This document shows positions 38,452 to 50,206 of a stretch of DNA of 64,000 nt, in pieces (positions within the stretch are counted from its first letter, which is position 1; the number at the start of each line of letters is the position of its first letter). A program made the position numbers and the translations under genes. A model generated the notes under the pieces. The model saw only the letters and a list, made by a program, of their open reading frames with translations. It had not been told where the DNA came from and searched no databases. This DNA comes from Emmonsiellopsis sp. PD_33. Lineage: Eukaryota; Ascomycota; Eurotiomycetes; Onygenales; Ajellomycetaceae. The stretch lies in assembly GCA_032988165.1 (NCBI GenBank), contig JANTQF010000092.1:53632-117631 (forward strand), read 5' to 3'.

Positions 38452-40138
38452 ATGATTAGCGATATCAACCCTCTGTACGCGATCTTGATCGCGGTCCCGG
38501 GCGTTATCCTTGCCCTCCCGTGCTTGTTACTGGTCAATCAGTTCTTCTATAATCGAAGGGTCAAGGCTGCTGGTGGCATCCATGCTCCCAGTGCGGGGAA
38601 TCCGTGGGCGGGTGAGTTCTTTGAAAAATCCCCCTTTCAACCGAGTACTATGCTATTTTGAAGAATCCGTGTATCTGACATTGAGATAAGGCCCAGCTTT
38701 CCTCATCGGAGCCGGCAGATCGCTAACAAAGAATGCGCTGCTGGAATTCTTCGACAGCCAAATCGATAAATTTGCCCGTGTATCATGTCCCAACTGCATA
38801 GAGCATAACTTCACGGGAAACCAGCGTTACATCATGACCCGTGAGCCGGAACATGTTAAGGCTGTTCTGACCGGGAAGTTTGCAGATTTTGGCAAGGGCC
38901 CTCAGTTCCATGAGCTCTGGGCCCCGTTCCTTGGAGATAGCATCTTTACGACGGACGGCAAATCGTGGTCCAACTCCCGAAACCTGATCAGGCCCATGTT
39001 TATCAAAAACCGGATCAGCGATCTGGAGATTTTTGAGCGTCGTACACAGGTCATGATGGGTCTGTTCCCCCGTACCGGGGAGAAGTTCGACTTGATGAAT
39101 CTATTCTATAGATTGACCATCGATGTCACCACGGAATTCTTGCTTGGACAAGGAATTAACAGTCTGGAACATCCTAAAGCGGACTTTGTCGATGCCTTCG
39201 AGGAAGTCCAGAGGATTCAGATGTTTCTGTCCACTACTGGGTAAGAACTCCCCAGCCAATTTCCAATATGCACAATACAATGCTAACCCATCTACAGTCC
39301 CCTCCAGCACCTCTATCCCCGTGGCGCCTACAAACGTGGCCTGAAAGTAATCGACAACTTCGTCCTCCCCTTCGTCCGCAAAGCCCTAGAGCTCCCACAA
39401 GAAGAGCTCGAAAAATTCAGCCGCTCGGAACGCTCCTTCACCTTCCTACACTCCCTGGCCCTCTTCACCCGCGACCCCCAGGTAATCCGGGACCAGATAG
39501 TCGCCGTCCTCCTCGCTGGCCGAGACACCACCGCCTCTACCCTCTCCTGGGCCTTCTACGAGCTCTCCAACTACCCCGAAATCTACGCGAAGCTGCGCGA
39601 GGAAGTCCTCACCACCCTAGGCCCCAAAGGGGCTCCAACCTACGACCATCTCAAGAACATGAAATACCTCCGCAACACTGTCAACGAGACGCTGCGACTG
39701 TATCCAGCTGTGCCATTCAACATCCGCTCCGCCCTAGCCGACACCACCCTGCCGACCGGCGGCGGACCGAACGGCGACCTCCCCATCACCGTACTCAAGG
39801 ACGACATGATCGTCTACTCGACGCTCGCCCTGCAGCGGCGCAAAGACCTATACCCGCCCGTATCCGAGAAATTCGCAGACCCAGCCATCTTCTCCCCGGA
39901 CCGGTGGGAGTCGTGGAACCCGAAACCATGGACATATGTGCCGTTCAACGGTGGGCCGCGCATCTGTATTGGGCAGAACTTTGCGCTGGCGGAGGTTAGC
40001 TATGTGATTGCGCGGATTGTGCAGAAGTATGAGCGGTTGGAGTATATGGGTGATTGGCCCGGGCAGGAGTATAGGGTGGAGATTGTCGGGTGTCCGGATC
40101 AGGGGGTTCCTGTGAGGTTTCATGGGGGGACTAAGTAA
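38452..40138 (+). CDS. Cytochrome P450, CYP52-clan fatty acid/alkane hydroxylase type
   Basis: Three exons (38452-38611, 38691-39240, 39298-40138) encode 516 residues. Residues 8-32 form an N-terminal membrane anchor, so the protein should face the cytosol on the ER. Hallmarks: I-helix AGRDTT (310-315), ExxR in NETLRLYP (Glu367, Arg370), the PERF-like FSPDRWE, and the heme loop FNGGPRICIGQNFALAE with ligand Cys460. The heme loop and the FADFGKGP and LFYRLTIDVTTEFL segments resemble CYP52/CYP539/CYP584 proteins, which hydroxylate alkanes and fatty acids at or near the end of the chain; the substrate here is inferred. All key residues are present. Confidence 0.93.
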
Positions 40139-41082
40139 GGAGGTTTGGATTTGCCCCGGGAGGGCGGTTATTTATAGGCCTTTCGTTGTGTCTTTTATGT
40201 CAATGAAATCTGGAAGGGATTGGGTATCTATGTGACGGATTATATGGTTATGAGATATGAGACTGTAAATGCGATGACTACTTTGTTTTTAAATCTCTGG
40301 GCGGACATTCTTTGATTAGGAAGGTGTCAATTCGGTACCTTGATATCTTCGACCGAATGCAAATTCTCTCCGTGACTTACTCTTTTGCTGCGATCTTACT
40401 CTCAAACCACCTTTCTCCAACCCGGTTCTGGGGGAGGTTATCTGCTAAGTTAGCTTGAAAGGTACCTACATACACTCACGGTGTTCCCCACCTGACAGCA
40501 AGTGTTTCTGGCACCAGACACCTGCCTGGTTAGATCAAGTCTCAAAATATTACTTGGGTGGTAAAGAACCCTGCCCCGAAAACGTTGTATAGGGAGTGAA
40601 CGATGATGCGGAAGTAGAGGTACAGCAGGTTTGAGGGAATGATCGCCTCATCTTTTCCCTGATAAGCAGTTTCATAGCTGGGTTGGCTGTATTTCGGTAG
40701 GGGAGTAAAATGGTCTATGCCGCTGTGAGAGGTGGGGAAGTGTTAAGGGAAGGAATAGGAGGTTAGTTTAGGGAAGAAAAGTAAGAGGGTTCCGGTTTGA
40801 AAGGTGTTTAGGTACCGAATTAGTTGTGTGTTCGGTACAAAAGGTCCTATTGATGATGGTTCGGTAGATTCGGCATAGCATTTGGGTGACTGTGGCAGAA
40901 CATTGCATCGGGCAATAGCCGGCGGGGGTGGGGTAAGGCGTAATATCTTGGAGAAGTCACCCCACACTTTGCGTACACAAAAGCAGACGGAACGAAGCTT
41001 TGGAGGTGAAAATAACCACATCAAAAATTTCTCGATCAGAAGAGAAAGGAGAATAAAATAAACATCGACACACACCAGAGCA
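40139..41082. other. Intergenic region, no gene seen
   Basis: Contains several TTCGGTAC/GGTACC-type words (near 40,333, 40,462, 40,811, 40,835) and AT-rich 3' flank of the P450. Probably also the promoter of the histidinol-dehydrogenase-family gene. I saw no clear TGACTCA general-control element. Confidence 0.4.
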
Positions 41083-42549
41083 ATGGTTCGCTACCTAAAA
41101 ACCGGCGCCGGGTTGGATACCGCTGGAAACACCCCGGCTATCGATGTTCCATCAATCGTGAAAGGGGTCATTGACGACATTCGGACCAACGGTGACAGTG
41201 CTGTTCGCCAGTACTCTGCAAAGTTCGACCGCTGGGAGCCAGCTTCCTTCAAGCTTTCAGAAGCCGACATTCAAGCTGCAATCGCAAAGGTCTCCGAACA
41301 AACAATCAAGGATATCAAAGAAGCACAGGCAAACGTGCGTGCATTTGCTTTGGCCCAGCGGAAGTCGATATCCGATTTCGAGGTCGAGCTTCAACCGGGC
41401 GTTCATCTGGGCCAAAAGAATATTCCGATTAGTTCAGTTGGGGCGTATGTGAGACCTCTAGTTCGATTAGCTAATTGATTTTGTCGTTGAAATTTCCTGA
41501 TACTGACACATAATATGGTATAGATATATACCTGGAGGGCGTTATCCACTCCTAGCTTCAGCACACATGACTATCCTTACCGCAAAATGTGCAGGGGTAG
41601 ATCATGTCATCGGCTGCACACCGCCTATAAATGGAGAAATACCGAATGCAACGGTAGCTGCAATGCATTATGCTGGTGCGGACGAGATCTTCATTCTTGG
41701 TGGGGTTCAAGCTATTGCCGCGATGGCAATTGGAACCGATTCAATCCGAAAAGTAGACTTTATTGCTGGGCCAGGAAATGCATTCGTCGCAGAGGCGAAA
41801 AGACAGCTTTTTGGAGAGATCGGAATTGACCTTTTTGCGGGACCAACTGAAGTGCTTATCGTGGCAGATGACGAGGCCGACCCATTCACAATTGCAACAG
41901 ACCTCCTTTCTCAGGCTGAGCATGGTCCGGATTCCCCAGCTGTCCTCATCACGACTTCAGAGGATTCAGGGGAAAAAGTTATTCGATACATCGATAGACT
42001 TTTAGAAAGGTTATCGACGGCTGCGGTCGCTGGTGTATCGTGGCGTGCTTTTGGAGAAGTTGCGTTGGTGGACAATCTGGATGAAGGATATGCGCTTGCA
42101 GATCAATATGCATTTGAACACGTTCAGATCCTTACCAAGCAACCACGAGCGGCTTTGGAGAAGATGAAGAACTACGGTGCTATTTTCCTCGGAGAGAAAA
42201 CTTGTGTTTCATATGGAGACAAGGTAGGATTCAGTTTCGTTCATTCCATTTTGAATCTTGCAATTGGCTCATTGTAATCCGGCAGGTGATTGGAACAAAT
42301 CACGTTCTGCCAACCCGCAAAGCAGCGCGTTATACCGGCGGCCTTTGGGTTGGGAAATTCCTTCGAACAGTCACATATCAAGAAGTCACTTCTGAGAAAG
42401 CAAGCGGAGAGCTTGGTCGACTATGTGGCCGGGCCGCAAGGGCAGAAAATTTCGAAGGCCATGCTCGTTCAGGTGATCTTAGAGCGCATCAGTTCCTAAC
42501 TGACCAGCATGCCTGGATCGATCACGGAAAGTCAACATCGGGGCAGTAG
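41083..42549 (+). CDS. Histidinol dehydrogenase-family protein (stand-alone)
   Basis: Three exons (41083-41444, 41524-42223, 42286-42549) encode 441 residues. Family features: YIPGGRYPLLASAHM, the nucleotide-loop segment FIAGPGNAFVAEAKRQLFG, the zinc-ligand motif SQAEHGPDSP, the catalytic pair Glu319-His320 in YAFEHVQIL, an Asp ligand in SYGDKVIGTNHVLPT, and a final His in FEGHARSGD. All are intact, so an active zinc- and NAD-dependent dehydrogenase is likely. Fungal histidine synthesis normally uses the trifunctional HIS4 protein, so this free-standing protein may use another polyol or amino alcohol (bacterial relatives include sulfopropanediol dehydrogenases). The substrate is not determined by sequence. 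Confidence 0.9.
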
Positions 42550-43682
42550 AGCAGTTAGTACACCAAGGAAGATTTGAATGGAGCGGTACCCGTTCGGGCA
42601 GAAGGAAAGCCTTAGTAAATCTGCGCTAAGAGAGAATCTGAGCCAAAGAGAAGAGATATTCTTAACGGCTTGGGGCAAAGAAGAATTTAAAGGAAATTAT
42701 ATTTGGGAACCTTAAATAATAAGGATACGCAAACGCGGCAGAAATAGGGCGGGCATACTGCATTATGCAGCCCTCCACGCCCGATTTTGGGCAAAAGTGA
42801 ACGTCAATGGGAAAGATGAGAGCATGAGAGCAACCTAGAAAAGAAAAAAGTGTAATTTTAATTTCTGGATGCGGGAGCAGAGAGCTGCGTTTCTGGCGCT
42901 TCGGGAACGGGGACGTTAACCTTGTTGCTCTAGTAGGCTCCTGAAGGTTTCAAGTAATGGTTCAATTGCTTCTCCCCTGATTTGACCAGGGGTAAGTCAA
43001 GTAAGCATAGTCCATTTGATGCCATTGGACAATAGGCCTGATGTACAACCCGAGGAATTGAACGAGTTGAAGGGTCCAAACCAGGTGGTTGTCATATTGA
43101 AGGTTGAGATAGACTTTGTTGAGCCTCAAGACGGATGTCTTGGCCTTGCTTACATAAACATTACATAATCATTCCCGTCTCATCTGAAACCGCGATATGA
43201 CGATGCGAATCCATAAAACAGGGCTAGACTACGCGTAAAAAAACCGGACAATTCCATTCCACTGTCCGCGCATCTGGACCGATCCCCTCTCCCTAGGATT
43301 TGCACCCTCTGAGCGGGCCGCGGAATCCCAACTCGAGGCTTCGGAGGCTGCGGAACTTGGTCGATGTTCCTGGCCTAGCGTTGGTGATTCTTGGTTCGCC
43401 ATCCCCGTCGACCGACGACAAAACTCATTTTTCACCCTCCCGCCCCAACGCCCTTCCTTTTGTTTTGGCGCCGTCTCTTGGAGTTATCTGCCTGGGTTCC
43501 ATTCGTTTGAGAATCCCCCATAGTCTCGATTATTTGCGCCTCTCGTTAACGTCGACCGTACGGAGATGATTGGCCTTTCGTAACACCACCCACGACCAAC
43601 TCCCTGAGCGAACATTATCGACGACCACGACCATACGAGAGGGAGCATAGAATCAGGGCGATACGGACGCGCGAATTGCAAG
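42550..43682. other. Intergenic region, no gene seen
   Basis: Includes the 3' flank of the preceding gene and the upstream region of the PQ-loop gene. No repeat, RNA gene or convincing frame. Confidence 0.4.
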
Positions 43683-44758
43683 ATGTGGCTCACTTCTCTT
43701 GCCCTCGACTATGGGGCGCCAGTTTTGTATGCATCCCGCCAACTCCGAATTCTAACCAGGGGTATGGGCTCTAACAAAATATTGCAGTCTCGTACTCTCG
43801 CCCCTAACGTCCTATTCGGATCAAATATACAGCATACATAGAACGAAGACCTCTGCTGGGTTTTCGTTGGATATCCCATTGATCATGCTCCTTGCCTCAA
43901 TATTAAAGTCTGTCCGCCCCCCTCCCCCGCTTCTTTCTCTCCCGAACAAAAACTCTCATGACCCAAACGTCTGCTTCTCGATCTGACTGTTGAAAATATG
44001 TGCTTAGGGTATTTTACTGGTTTGGCGCTTATTACTCGTATGCCTTACTTTTCCAAGCCATTATCATGATTGGGGTACAATTGGTTTTATTGAAAGTCGC
44101 CTTGGATAATCGAGCTCCCGCGGGGATACGGGATGGGATAGAGCACGCGCCATTCAGTGGTCAAGGCGCGGGAGGGTCTTCTGGCTTTGTGAGGCCCTAT
44201 AGCTTTTGGCAATGGAGAACCACCCGGCCGTACGTACCCCTCAAATCACACCCTAAGCTTTAGTGGCTTGAAACGACGAACCCCCCACCTTCTTTCCCTA
44301 AAAATAATCCAGGCGTAAGAACCATACTAACACCTCAATCTATTTCTAGATACTGGACCTTCATCTCCTACTTCTCCCTCGCCCTATTAGTAATCCACAT
44401 CTTCCTCCCCCCAATCTCACACTCGGAATCCTACATCTCCCTCCTCGGCTTCGCCGGCCTAGGCATCGAAGCCTTCCTCCCCGTCCCACAAATAATCTCC
44501 AACCAACGCGCCCAATCATGCAAGGGATTCCGCCTCTCCGTCCTGGCATCCTGGATTCTCGGAGACGCGATGAAGATGGGATATTTCTTCTTCAGTGGCG
44601 ATGCGGTGCCCTGGGCGTTCCGGGTATGCGGTATTCTGCAATGCTGCTGCGACTGTTACCTGGGTGTTCAGTACTGGATGTTTGGGGAAGGGGTCAGCAG
44701 GCCCGTGGAGCGGGGCGATAGCTGGGGGATGAAGGATGCTGATGTGCGGTTGTCGTAG
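43683..44758 (+). CDS. PQ-loop membrane protein, ANY1/SLC66A2-like
   Basis: Four exons (43683-43726, 43788-43907, 44008-44229, 44350-44758) join in frame to 264 residues. The first repeat has SLDIPLIMLLASILK preceded by HRTKTSAGFS, and the second repeat, in exon 4, has EAFLPVPQIISNQ and then GFRLSVLASWILGDAMKMGY. Each carries the conserved Pro and surrounding helix pattern of PQ-loop repeats. About seven hydrophobic helices are expected. The segment VFYWFGAYYSYALLFQAI resembles yeast Any1, which antagonises the Neo1 phospholipid flippase in Golgi/endosomes, and human SLC66A2. Function is inferred from that likeness. Confidence 0.85.
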
Positions 44759-45446
44759 GCTTACTCTCCCCTGAGAAGATGCGGATTGGGTTGGGTTGGA
44801 TTGGAGTATTGTTGGGCATATTGTCTGCTGGGTTGATATAATATATACTTTTGTTGCATGGCATGATAACACTAATAGACCGGGCGTTTTGTTTTTCAGT
44901 TTTATTTCTCTTTTTGAATGCCCACCCTGTTTTTTATATATCTTAAGACCGATATTGGATCTAATAATGGATAGGCTTACTTTTTATAATCAGACAGTTA
45001 AGCTTATTCGTTTGAACCATCAAGCCGTGAAGATCTGGGATAGCACTGCTTCAATTGCCAACGAGGCCATATTAGTCAAAATAACATCGATGCCTGGCAG
45101 GGTGGCATATTTGGAAACAAAGGTTTTCTGCCTAGCACACTTTATTGGCTCTTAGGCCGATTCGATCCTGGGCTATTTCTCTGCTAGAGGCCAATATGAG
45201 AAGGAGAATGTGCTAATACTAGTATTTAGCCTGGCTGTTTTCAAGGATTGTTTATTTGTACTAGTAGTTCGGGCTATCATCATCAGATATCCATGGATTC
45301 TTATCAAAATACTAAAATACTAGTAGCTTCTACTACTAGTATTAACATCCTCTCTCTTCGCACCCGCATGCAAGACTTAAACCATGTCCATTAGCATCTC
45401 TTCGACCCTATCACACTATTTGATTGGGCTTTCTTCCAGATACCTC
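44759..45446. other. Intergenic AT-rich stretch
   Basis: A 119-codon open frame at 44,796-45,155 is present but unrecognised and AT-rich; it may be a decayed transposon piece. 45,320-45,350 holds an inverted repeat (ATACTAGTAG / CTACTAGTAT) that could form a hairpin. Confidence 0.4.
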
Positions 45447-45449
45447 CTA

Positions 45450-46175
45450 ATTTCTATCCCCAGCCGAATCTACGAAGCTCCACTGGGCATCCTTGAACTC
45501 AGTTGTGTCCCAATCTGTCGATGAATCAGACTGAATTGAGGTAACTGTTGGAAGAGTTGCTGAAATGTTTTGAGAGATGGATGCTTCTCTGGATTCGTCT
45601 CTCAGAAGTGTCGCATTCGCAGCGTCGATAACCTCATCTCTGATTTCTTTTGTCCAATCCCTAGCATTCCCATACGCGGCTGCTCCCTGACGGAAGGTTT
45701 CTGCGGTGTCAGTTGGCACCATCATAACAGGCCTGTCTCTTCGCCACCGCCGCAGACTGGCCTGGTGATTTCACCTCTAGAAAGAAGTTGGGTAGTATCG
45801 GACGACTATCTTGTGCTGAAGGAATGATGGTGTCATGAAGCTTGTCATGGATTTGTCGGTCAAGTTGTTCAGGTCGAGCACCGAAGAAGCAATCCGGCCA
45901 GGCACTTTGATATTGTAGCATCTGTTAAAGGCTTCAGGTTGCCGAATGGGTAACCCCCTCGCACAGCTTTGCGATCACTTATTCCACCTTCAATTGTCGG
46001 AATAGTAGAATTTGTTTGTAACTCCACTGCTGCATCTGTGCTTGCCTCCTTAGATTTCTCATATCCCTCCTCTGTGAACCTCGAAGGGGACAAGGAAGCT
46101 CGTGGCTGGTCTAGTCGCTGATTGATTTCTGTCCAATTCTTTAGCTTCTCTAGTTTTCGACCGTTGAGATATCTA
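45450..46175 (-). pseudogene. Broken DUF7924-like hypothetical protein
   Basis: Three minus-strand pieces line up as one protein. The first (about 46,172-45,930) has GRKLEKLKNWTEINQRLDQP and IPTIEGG..., ending PFGNLKPLTDA. After a frameshift near 45,925 the second reads WPDCFFGARPEQLDRQI and PNFFLEVKSPGQSAAVAKRQ. Right after YDGAN a stop occurs and another frame gives TAETFRQGAAAYGNARDWTKE. In intact relatives (a large family of fungal hypothetical proteins I believe is assigned DUF7924) the FFLE.Kg/AV..RQA.YDGA block and the RNARDWtkEqRDe block are separated by a longer domain, so an internal deletion is likely. Start and most of the middle are missing. Confidence 0.65.
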
Positions 46176-46184
46176 TAACCTTGT

Positions 46185-46625
46185 TAGAAGACCGGGTTGT
46201 CGTTGACGGTTGTCGTTGACGGACGTTTTCTATTCTAGGAGGGTCAATTTAACCCCCTGCCCTCATTGAGAGGGCTTCTATACTATTCTAGAAACTAGAG
46301 AGGGGGCACCATTGGGATTAAGTCAACGGAGGGGACATAGTTATGACGTACATTTCTGAGATCGGAAAGATCTGGACCGCCGTGTTTCGAGTACTCTTTT
46401 ATCTCTTTCAAACGTTCCGGTCCACAAGAGCGGAGAAAGTCTGGGAGAGAAATCGGAATCGGCTAAGATAACTAGTTGCCGAAAGCTTAAATTAACCTCG
46501 TGAACCCCACGTTTTGCCCCGCCATGCCGAAGGTCTATTTCAACGTCAACATCCCGTATCTAGGGAAACACTGTAGCTATCCATCCCAATTGCAGTACAG
46601 CAGGATACTGATTTATACTACAAAG
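46185..46625. other. Intergenic region with short tandem repeat
   Basis: 46,196-46,221 is two exact copies of a 13-mer (GTTGTCGTTGACG). 46,240-46,345 shows paired G-rich and C-rich words (CCCCCTGCCCTC / GAGGGGGCACC) resembling a small inverted-repeat element, not proven. The rest is the upstream region of the binding-protein gene. Confidence 0.4.
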
Positions 46626-47833
46626 ATGACTTCCTCACAGGACACGATAAGAATCGGCTATGTGCCCGGTAAGTGGCTCCCCACACCGAACATTCGCCCG
46701 CCCGAATACCCCGCAACGCCAATCATATACACCTCTCTCCGCATCCTTCAATTCCACATTACCCACCACTAACCCGTCTACAGAACACTACCTAACCCCC
46801 CTCCACCTCGCGCTCCGCCTCAATGCCGCCTCCGACTCCCCCCTCCCCTTCAAAATATCACTCATCCCCTTCCCCTCCGGAACAGGGCACATGATCACCT
46901 CGCTCCGCGCGAACGAAATCGACATTGGCATTGGCTTAACAGAGGGCTGGGTAGCCGGATTAGTTGGTAAGGCGCAGCTGGAGAAACCCGGCGAAGATGG
47001 CGGGTATAAGATTGTGGGAGAGTGGGTGGATAGTCCGCTGCGGTGGGCGATCGTGACGGGGCGGGAGAGGGGCGAGATTAAGGGGGTGGGAGATTTGAAG
47101 GGGGGAAGGGTCGGGGTTAGTCGACTGGGGAGGTGAGTTTTAGACATATATTTTTATTCTATTCTATTCTACTATGTGTTTATTATATATCTTGATCGGT
47201 ATGGATACTTATCTGTAATACTAACGAAAAAACCACCCATCTAGCGGCTCACATATCATGTCCTTCGTCCTAGCCCAAGACCAAAACTGGCCCGCAGACA
47301 CCACCACCAACCCGCTCACTCCCGTAATCCTCGGCCCCTTCCCTTCTCTCCGCGACGGCGTATCCGGCACCTCCCCCACAGCCGATTTCTTCATGTGGGA
47401 GCAATTCACCACCAAACCATCCTTCCACCCCACCCCCTCCAACCCCTCCCCGCCACTCAAGAAAATCGGCGAAATCTTCACTCCCTGGCCATCCTGGTTC
47501 ATGGCCGCTTCGACAGCTACCTTCACCACACCAGCGGAAGACGAGCGGTTAGCGAGTCTATTCAAAGTGTTGGATAGGGGCATTGAGGCGTTTGAGGCAG
47601 ATAGGGCGGAGGTGGTTAGGCTGTTGGGGACTGGGGAACTGGGATGTACGTATGTTGAGGACGATGCGAAGGAGTGGTTGAAGGATGTCCGGTTTGTTAA
47701 AGGGGGTGTGAGAGGGGTGAATGGGGAGGTTATTAGGGAGGTAGTGAGTCTGTTGAAGGTTGCAGGAGTTGTGCCGGCGGGGATTGGGGAGGAGGAGGCA
47801 ATGAATAGGGTAGTGGGAATATTTAAGGATTAG
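46626..47833 (+). CDS. Periplasmic-binding-protein-fold (PBP2) protein, Ca3427-like
   Basis: Three exons (46626-46668, 46784-47132, 47245-47833) encode 326 residues. It opens TIRIGYVPGEHYLTPLHLAL, the first strand and helix of a type II periplasmic-binding fold, followed by SGTGHMITSLRANEIDIGIGLTE (ligand-binding loop of the NMT1/SsuA/THI5-like group) and LRWAIVTGR, KGGRVGVSRLG. No signal peptide or membrane segment is visible, so it is probably cytosolic. Relatives bind or convert small molecules such as pyrimidine precursors or sulfonates; the ligand is unknown. Each of exons 2 and 3 shows its own C-rich to G-rich switch. Confidence 0.82.
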
Positions 47834-48970
47834 GGTACGGGTGAGTAGTAACTTAGATGGAGCTGGAGGGAAAAAAAGGGGGTGATGTATAGACTAGGTT
47901 TGTTGTATTAAGATATTTTATTCAATGACATAGCAGTGATTTTGTCATTATATAACGGAGAGATGAGACGTTGTCCTATTTTGCCTCCCCTGACAATTAC
48001 AAGGATCCCGCAGAAATTGAAATTGTGGCGGTTGATTGACCCAACCACCCAACAACCTTGGGAATGATATTAAATTGCTCCAACCTCTCATCAATAGGCA
48101 ATAGTTATCCTACTTCCAGTCTTACTATCTTTGGCTATTCTAGACACTCACCATGTCATGCCAGCCCGAATCTGCTACCTGCTTCTAATCCTTTTTCTTT
48201 CGTCTAGATAGGATACTCAAATCTCCTCCTTACATCCCTGACTTCTTCTATCACTCATACAAGAAATGGAAAGTAGCGGAAGGTAATAACCATCTCCCTC
48301 TCTGAGATGCCCAGTCACTGACATATATCTAGAACCTGACAAACATACTTTCATATATATCGACCCAAGATGCAGAAAATAAATGTACCAGTTAACTCGG
48401 TGAAATAAACACCCACACTCACTTCTACATCCAACTCACCAGTTTCTTAAATAGGGACAGGGCAGCTCCCTGGCAAACACTTTTTCCCCTTCTATATATT
48501 CCCTAATCCCTACCGATTCAATTTCTAAGATACGGTTAATGCCCAACTGGCCACCGCTCACAGGGGGAGGAGGGGGAAAATGGCTTTGTTGGGATCTAGT
48601 TACAGCTATTAACTATTCAAACAAGGACATTATAAAGCCTTTCTAAAACAAGTTTCCTTGTCATGGATCTCTCATTCTTTCTTTTCCCTTCTTTGTGACT
48701 TGTTCAATAACTATTCTGTTACTGCTATGCTATTGTCCTTTTTGTTTCTTTATCAGCTGGATATTTTATGCATGCCTAGTAGTTATATATATGTACTTGG
48801 GTACATACAAGCATACACAAAAAGTGTCCAACCCCCCGCTCCCCCTTTTCCGTTAGGGAAGAAGCATCAAGCTACAAATCTGCACATTTACGCTGCGCAT
48901 ATCTTACAGCTCACCTCACCACGAGCAAAACGAACGAGGCAACTCTCCTCAGCAGAACAAAAATAAAAAC
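47834..48970. promoter_or_regulatory. Intergenic region and GH16 gene upstream region
   Basis: No frame is supported. TATATATATG at about 48,784-48,793 is a TATA-like box 180 bp before the GH16 start. A C-rich tract covers 48,828-48,960, directly upstream of the ATG. Confidence 0.4.
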
Positions 48971-49939
48971 ATGGTCCCCCAAACAGCCATCATCCCCCTT
49001 CTCTCCCTCCTCCTCCTTACCCACCAAACCCGCGCAACCTACACCCTCTTCGACTCCTACACGCCCGAAAACTTCTTCTCCAAGTTCGATTTCTTCACCG
49101 GCCCGGACCCAACAAAAGGCCACGTGAAATACCTCGACGAAGTCACCGCGCGCCGCGAGGGCCTAGCCCTAGAAGTAATCATCGACGACAAACCAGCCGC
49201 ATACATGGCCGTCGACTCGATCAACAAAGCGCCCAACGGACGCCCCAGCGTGCGCATCACGAGTAAAAAAGCATACAACCAGGGCCTAGTGATTGGCGAT
49301 TTCCTGCACATGCCCAACTCGACATGTGGCACCTGGCCGGCGTTCTGGATGGTGGGGGACGACTGGCCGAAGAACGGGGAGATCGATATTATTGAAGGTG
49401 TGCATATGGATTTGAGTAATGGGATGGCGCTGCATACGGATCCTGGGTGTAAGATTGAGAAGAAGACGGAGTTTAAGGGGAAGATAGAGTCGGCGGATTG
49501 TTATGTTAAGGCGGAAGGACAGGGGAATAATCAGGGTTGTCGGATTGTGTTGGAAGACAATGAGTCGTTTGGGGACCCGCTGGATTCGAAGGGGGGTGGG
49601 GTGTATGCCACGCTGTGGACGGCGGAGAGTATCAAGATTTGGTTCTTCCTGAGGGATGATATTCCAGAGGATATAGAGAAGGGATCGCCGGATCCTGATT
49701 CTTGGGGCATGCCTGCGGCGGTGTTTGAAGGGGAGTGTGAGTTTGATAAGAAGTTTAAGGATCTGAAGATTGTGTTTGATACGACGCTTTGCGGGGAGTG
49801 GGCGGGGGCGGTGTGGGAGAGTACCGACGGGTGCGGGTCGAGCGCGAAGACGTGCAAGGAGTTTGTGAGTGAGAATCCGGACGCGTTTGCGGATAGCTTT
49901 TGGGGGGTGAGATATGTGAAGGTTTATAATAAGGGATAA
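48971..49939 (+). CDS. Secreted GH16 beta-glucanase (endo-1,3(4)-beta-glucanase type)
   Basis: Single exon, 322 residues. Residues 1-22 form a signal peptide ending QTRA. The catalytic motif NGEIDIIEG carries nucleophile Glu137, Asp139 and acid/base Glu142, the exact E-x-D-x-x-E arrangement of GH16. Upstream are CGTWPAFWMVGDDWPKNGE (substrate cleft) and downstream an even number of Cys likely paired in the sandwich. No C-terminal anchor or carbohydrate module is visible. It probably cleaves mixed or beta-1,3-glucans outside the cell or in the wall. Confidence 0.93.
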   Translation: MVPQTAIIPLLSLLLLTHQTRATYTLFDSYTPENFFSKFDFFTGPDPTKGHVKYLDEVTARREGLALEVIIDDKPAAYMAVDSINKAPNGRPSVRITSKKAYNQGLVIGDFLHMPNSTCGTWPAFWMVGDDWPKNGEIDIIEGVHMDLSNGMALHTDPGCKIEKKTEFKGKIESADCYVKAEGQGNNQGCRIVLEDNESFGDPLDSKGGGVYATLWTAESIKIWFFLRDDIPEDIEKGSPDPDSWGMPAAVFEGECEFDKKFKDLKIVFDTTLCGEWAGAVWESTDGCGSSAKTCKEFVSENPDAFADSFWGVRYVKVYNKG

Positions 49940-50206
49940 GAGGGAGGAGATTGTGGCATGGCGTTCTGGCGAAATTAGATAGTTTTTGCATATAATTTCC
50001 TCCGTCGATATTCATTGCCCCAACCCTGGCGGTCCGGAGTTCGGCATATAGCTGATCGATTCCAAGCATCATTCGAGATCTATTTCGCAGATAACATAAT
50101 TGAGATCCGTGAATTGCAGACATCAACACCGAAATGGCATGTCAATAGATCATCGTCCAAACCCCCAGGCCTGAAGTTCCCGAGGTCTGAAGTCCGGATT
50201 TCCACA

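Noticed and set aside
39268..39999. A 243-codon frame inside the P450 gene
   Set aside because: Out of frame with the I-helix, ExxR and heme motifs; Arg/Pro-rich shadow of a C-rich exon.
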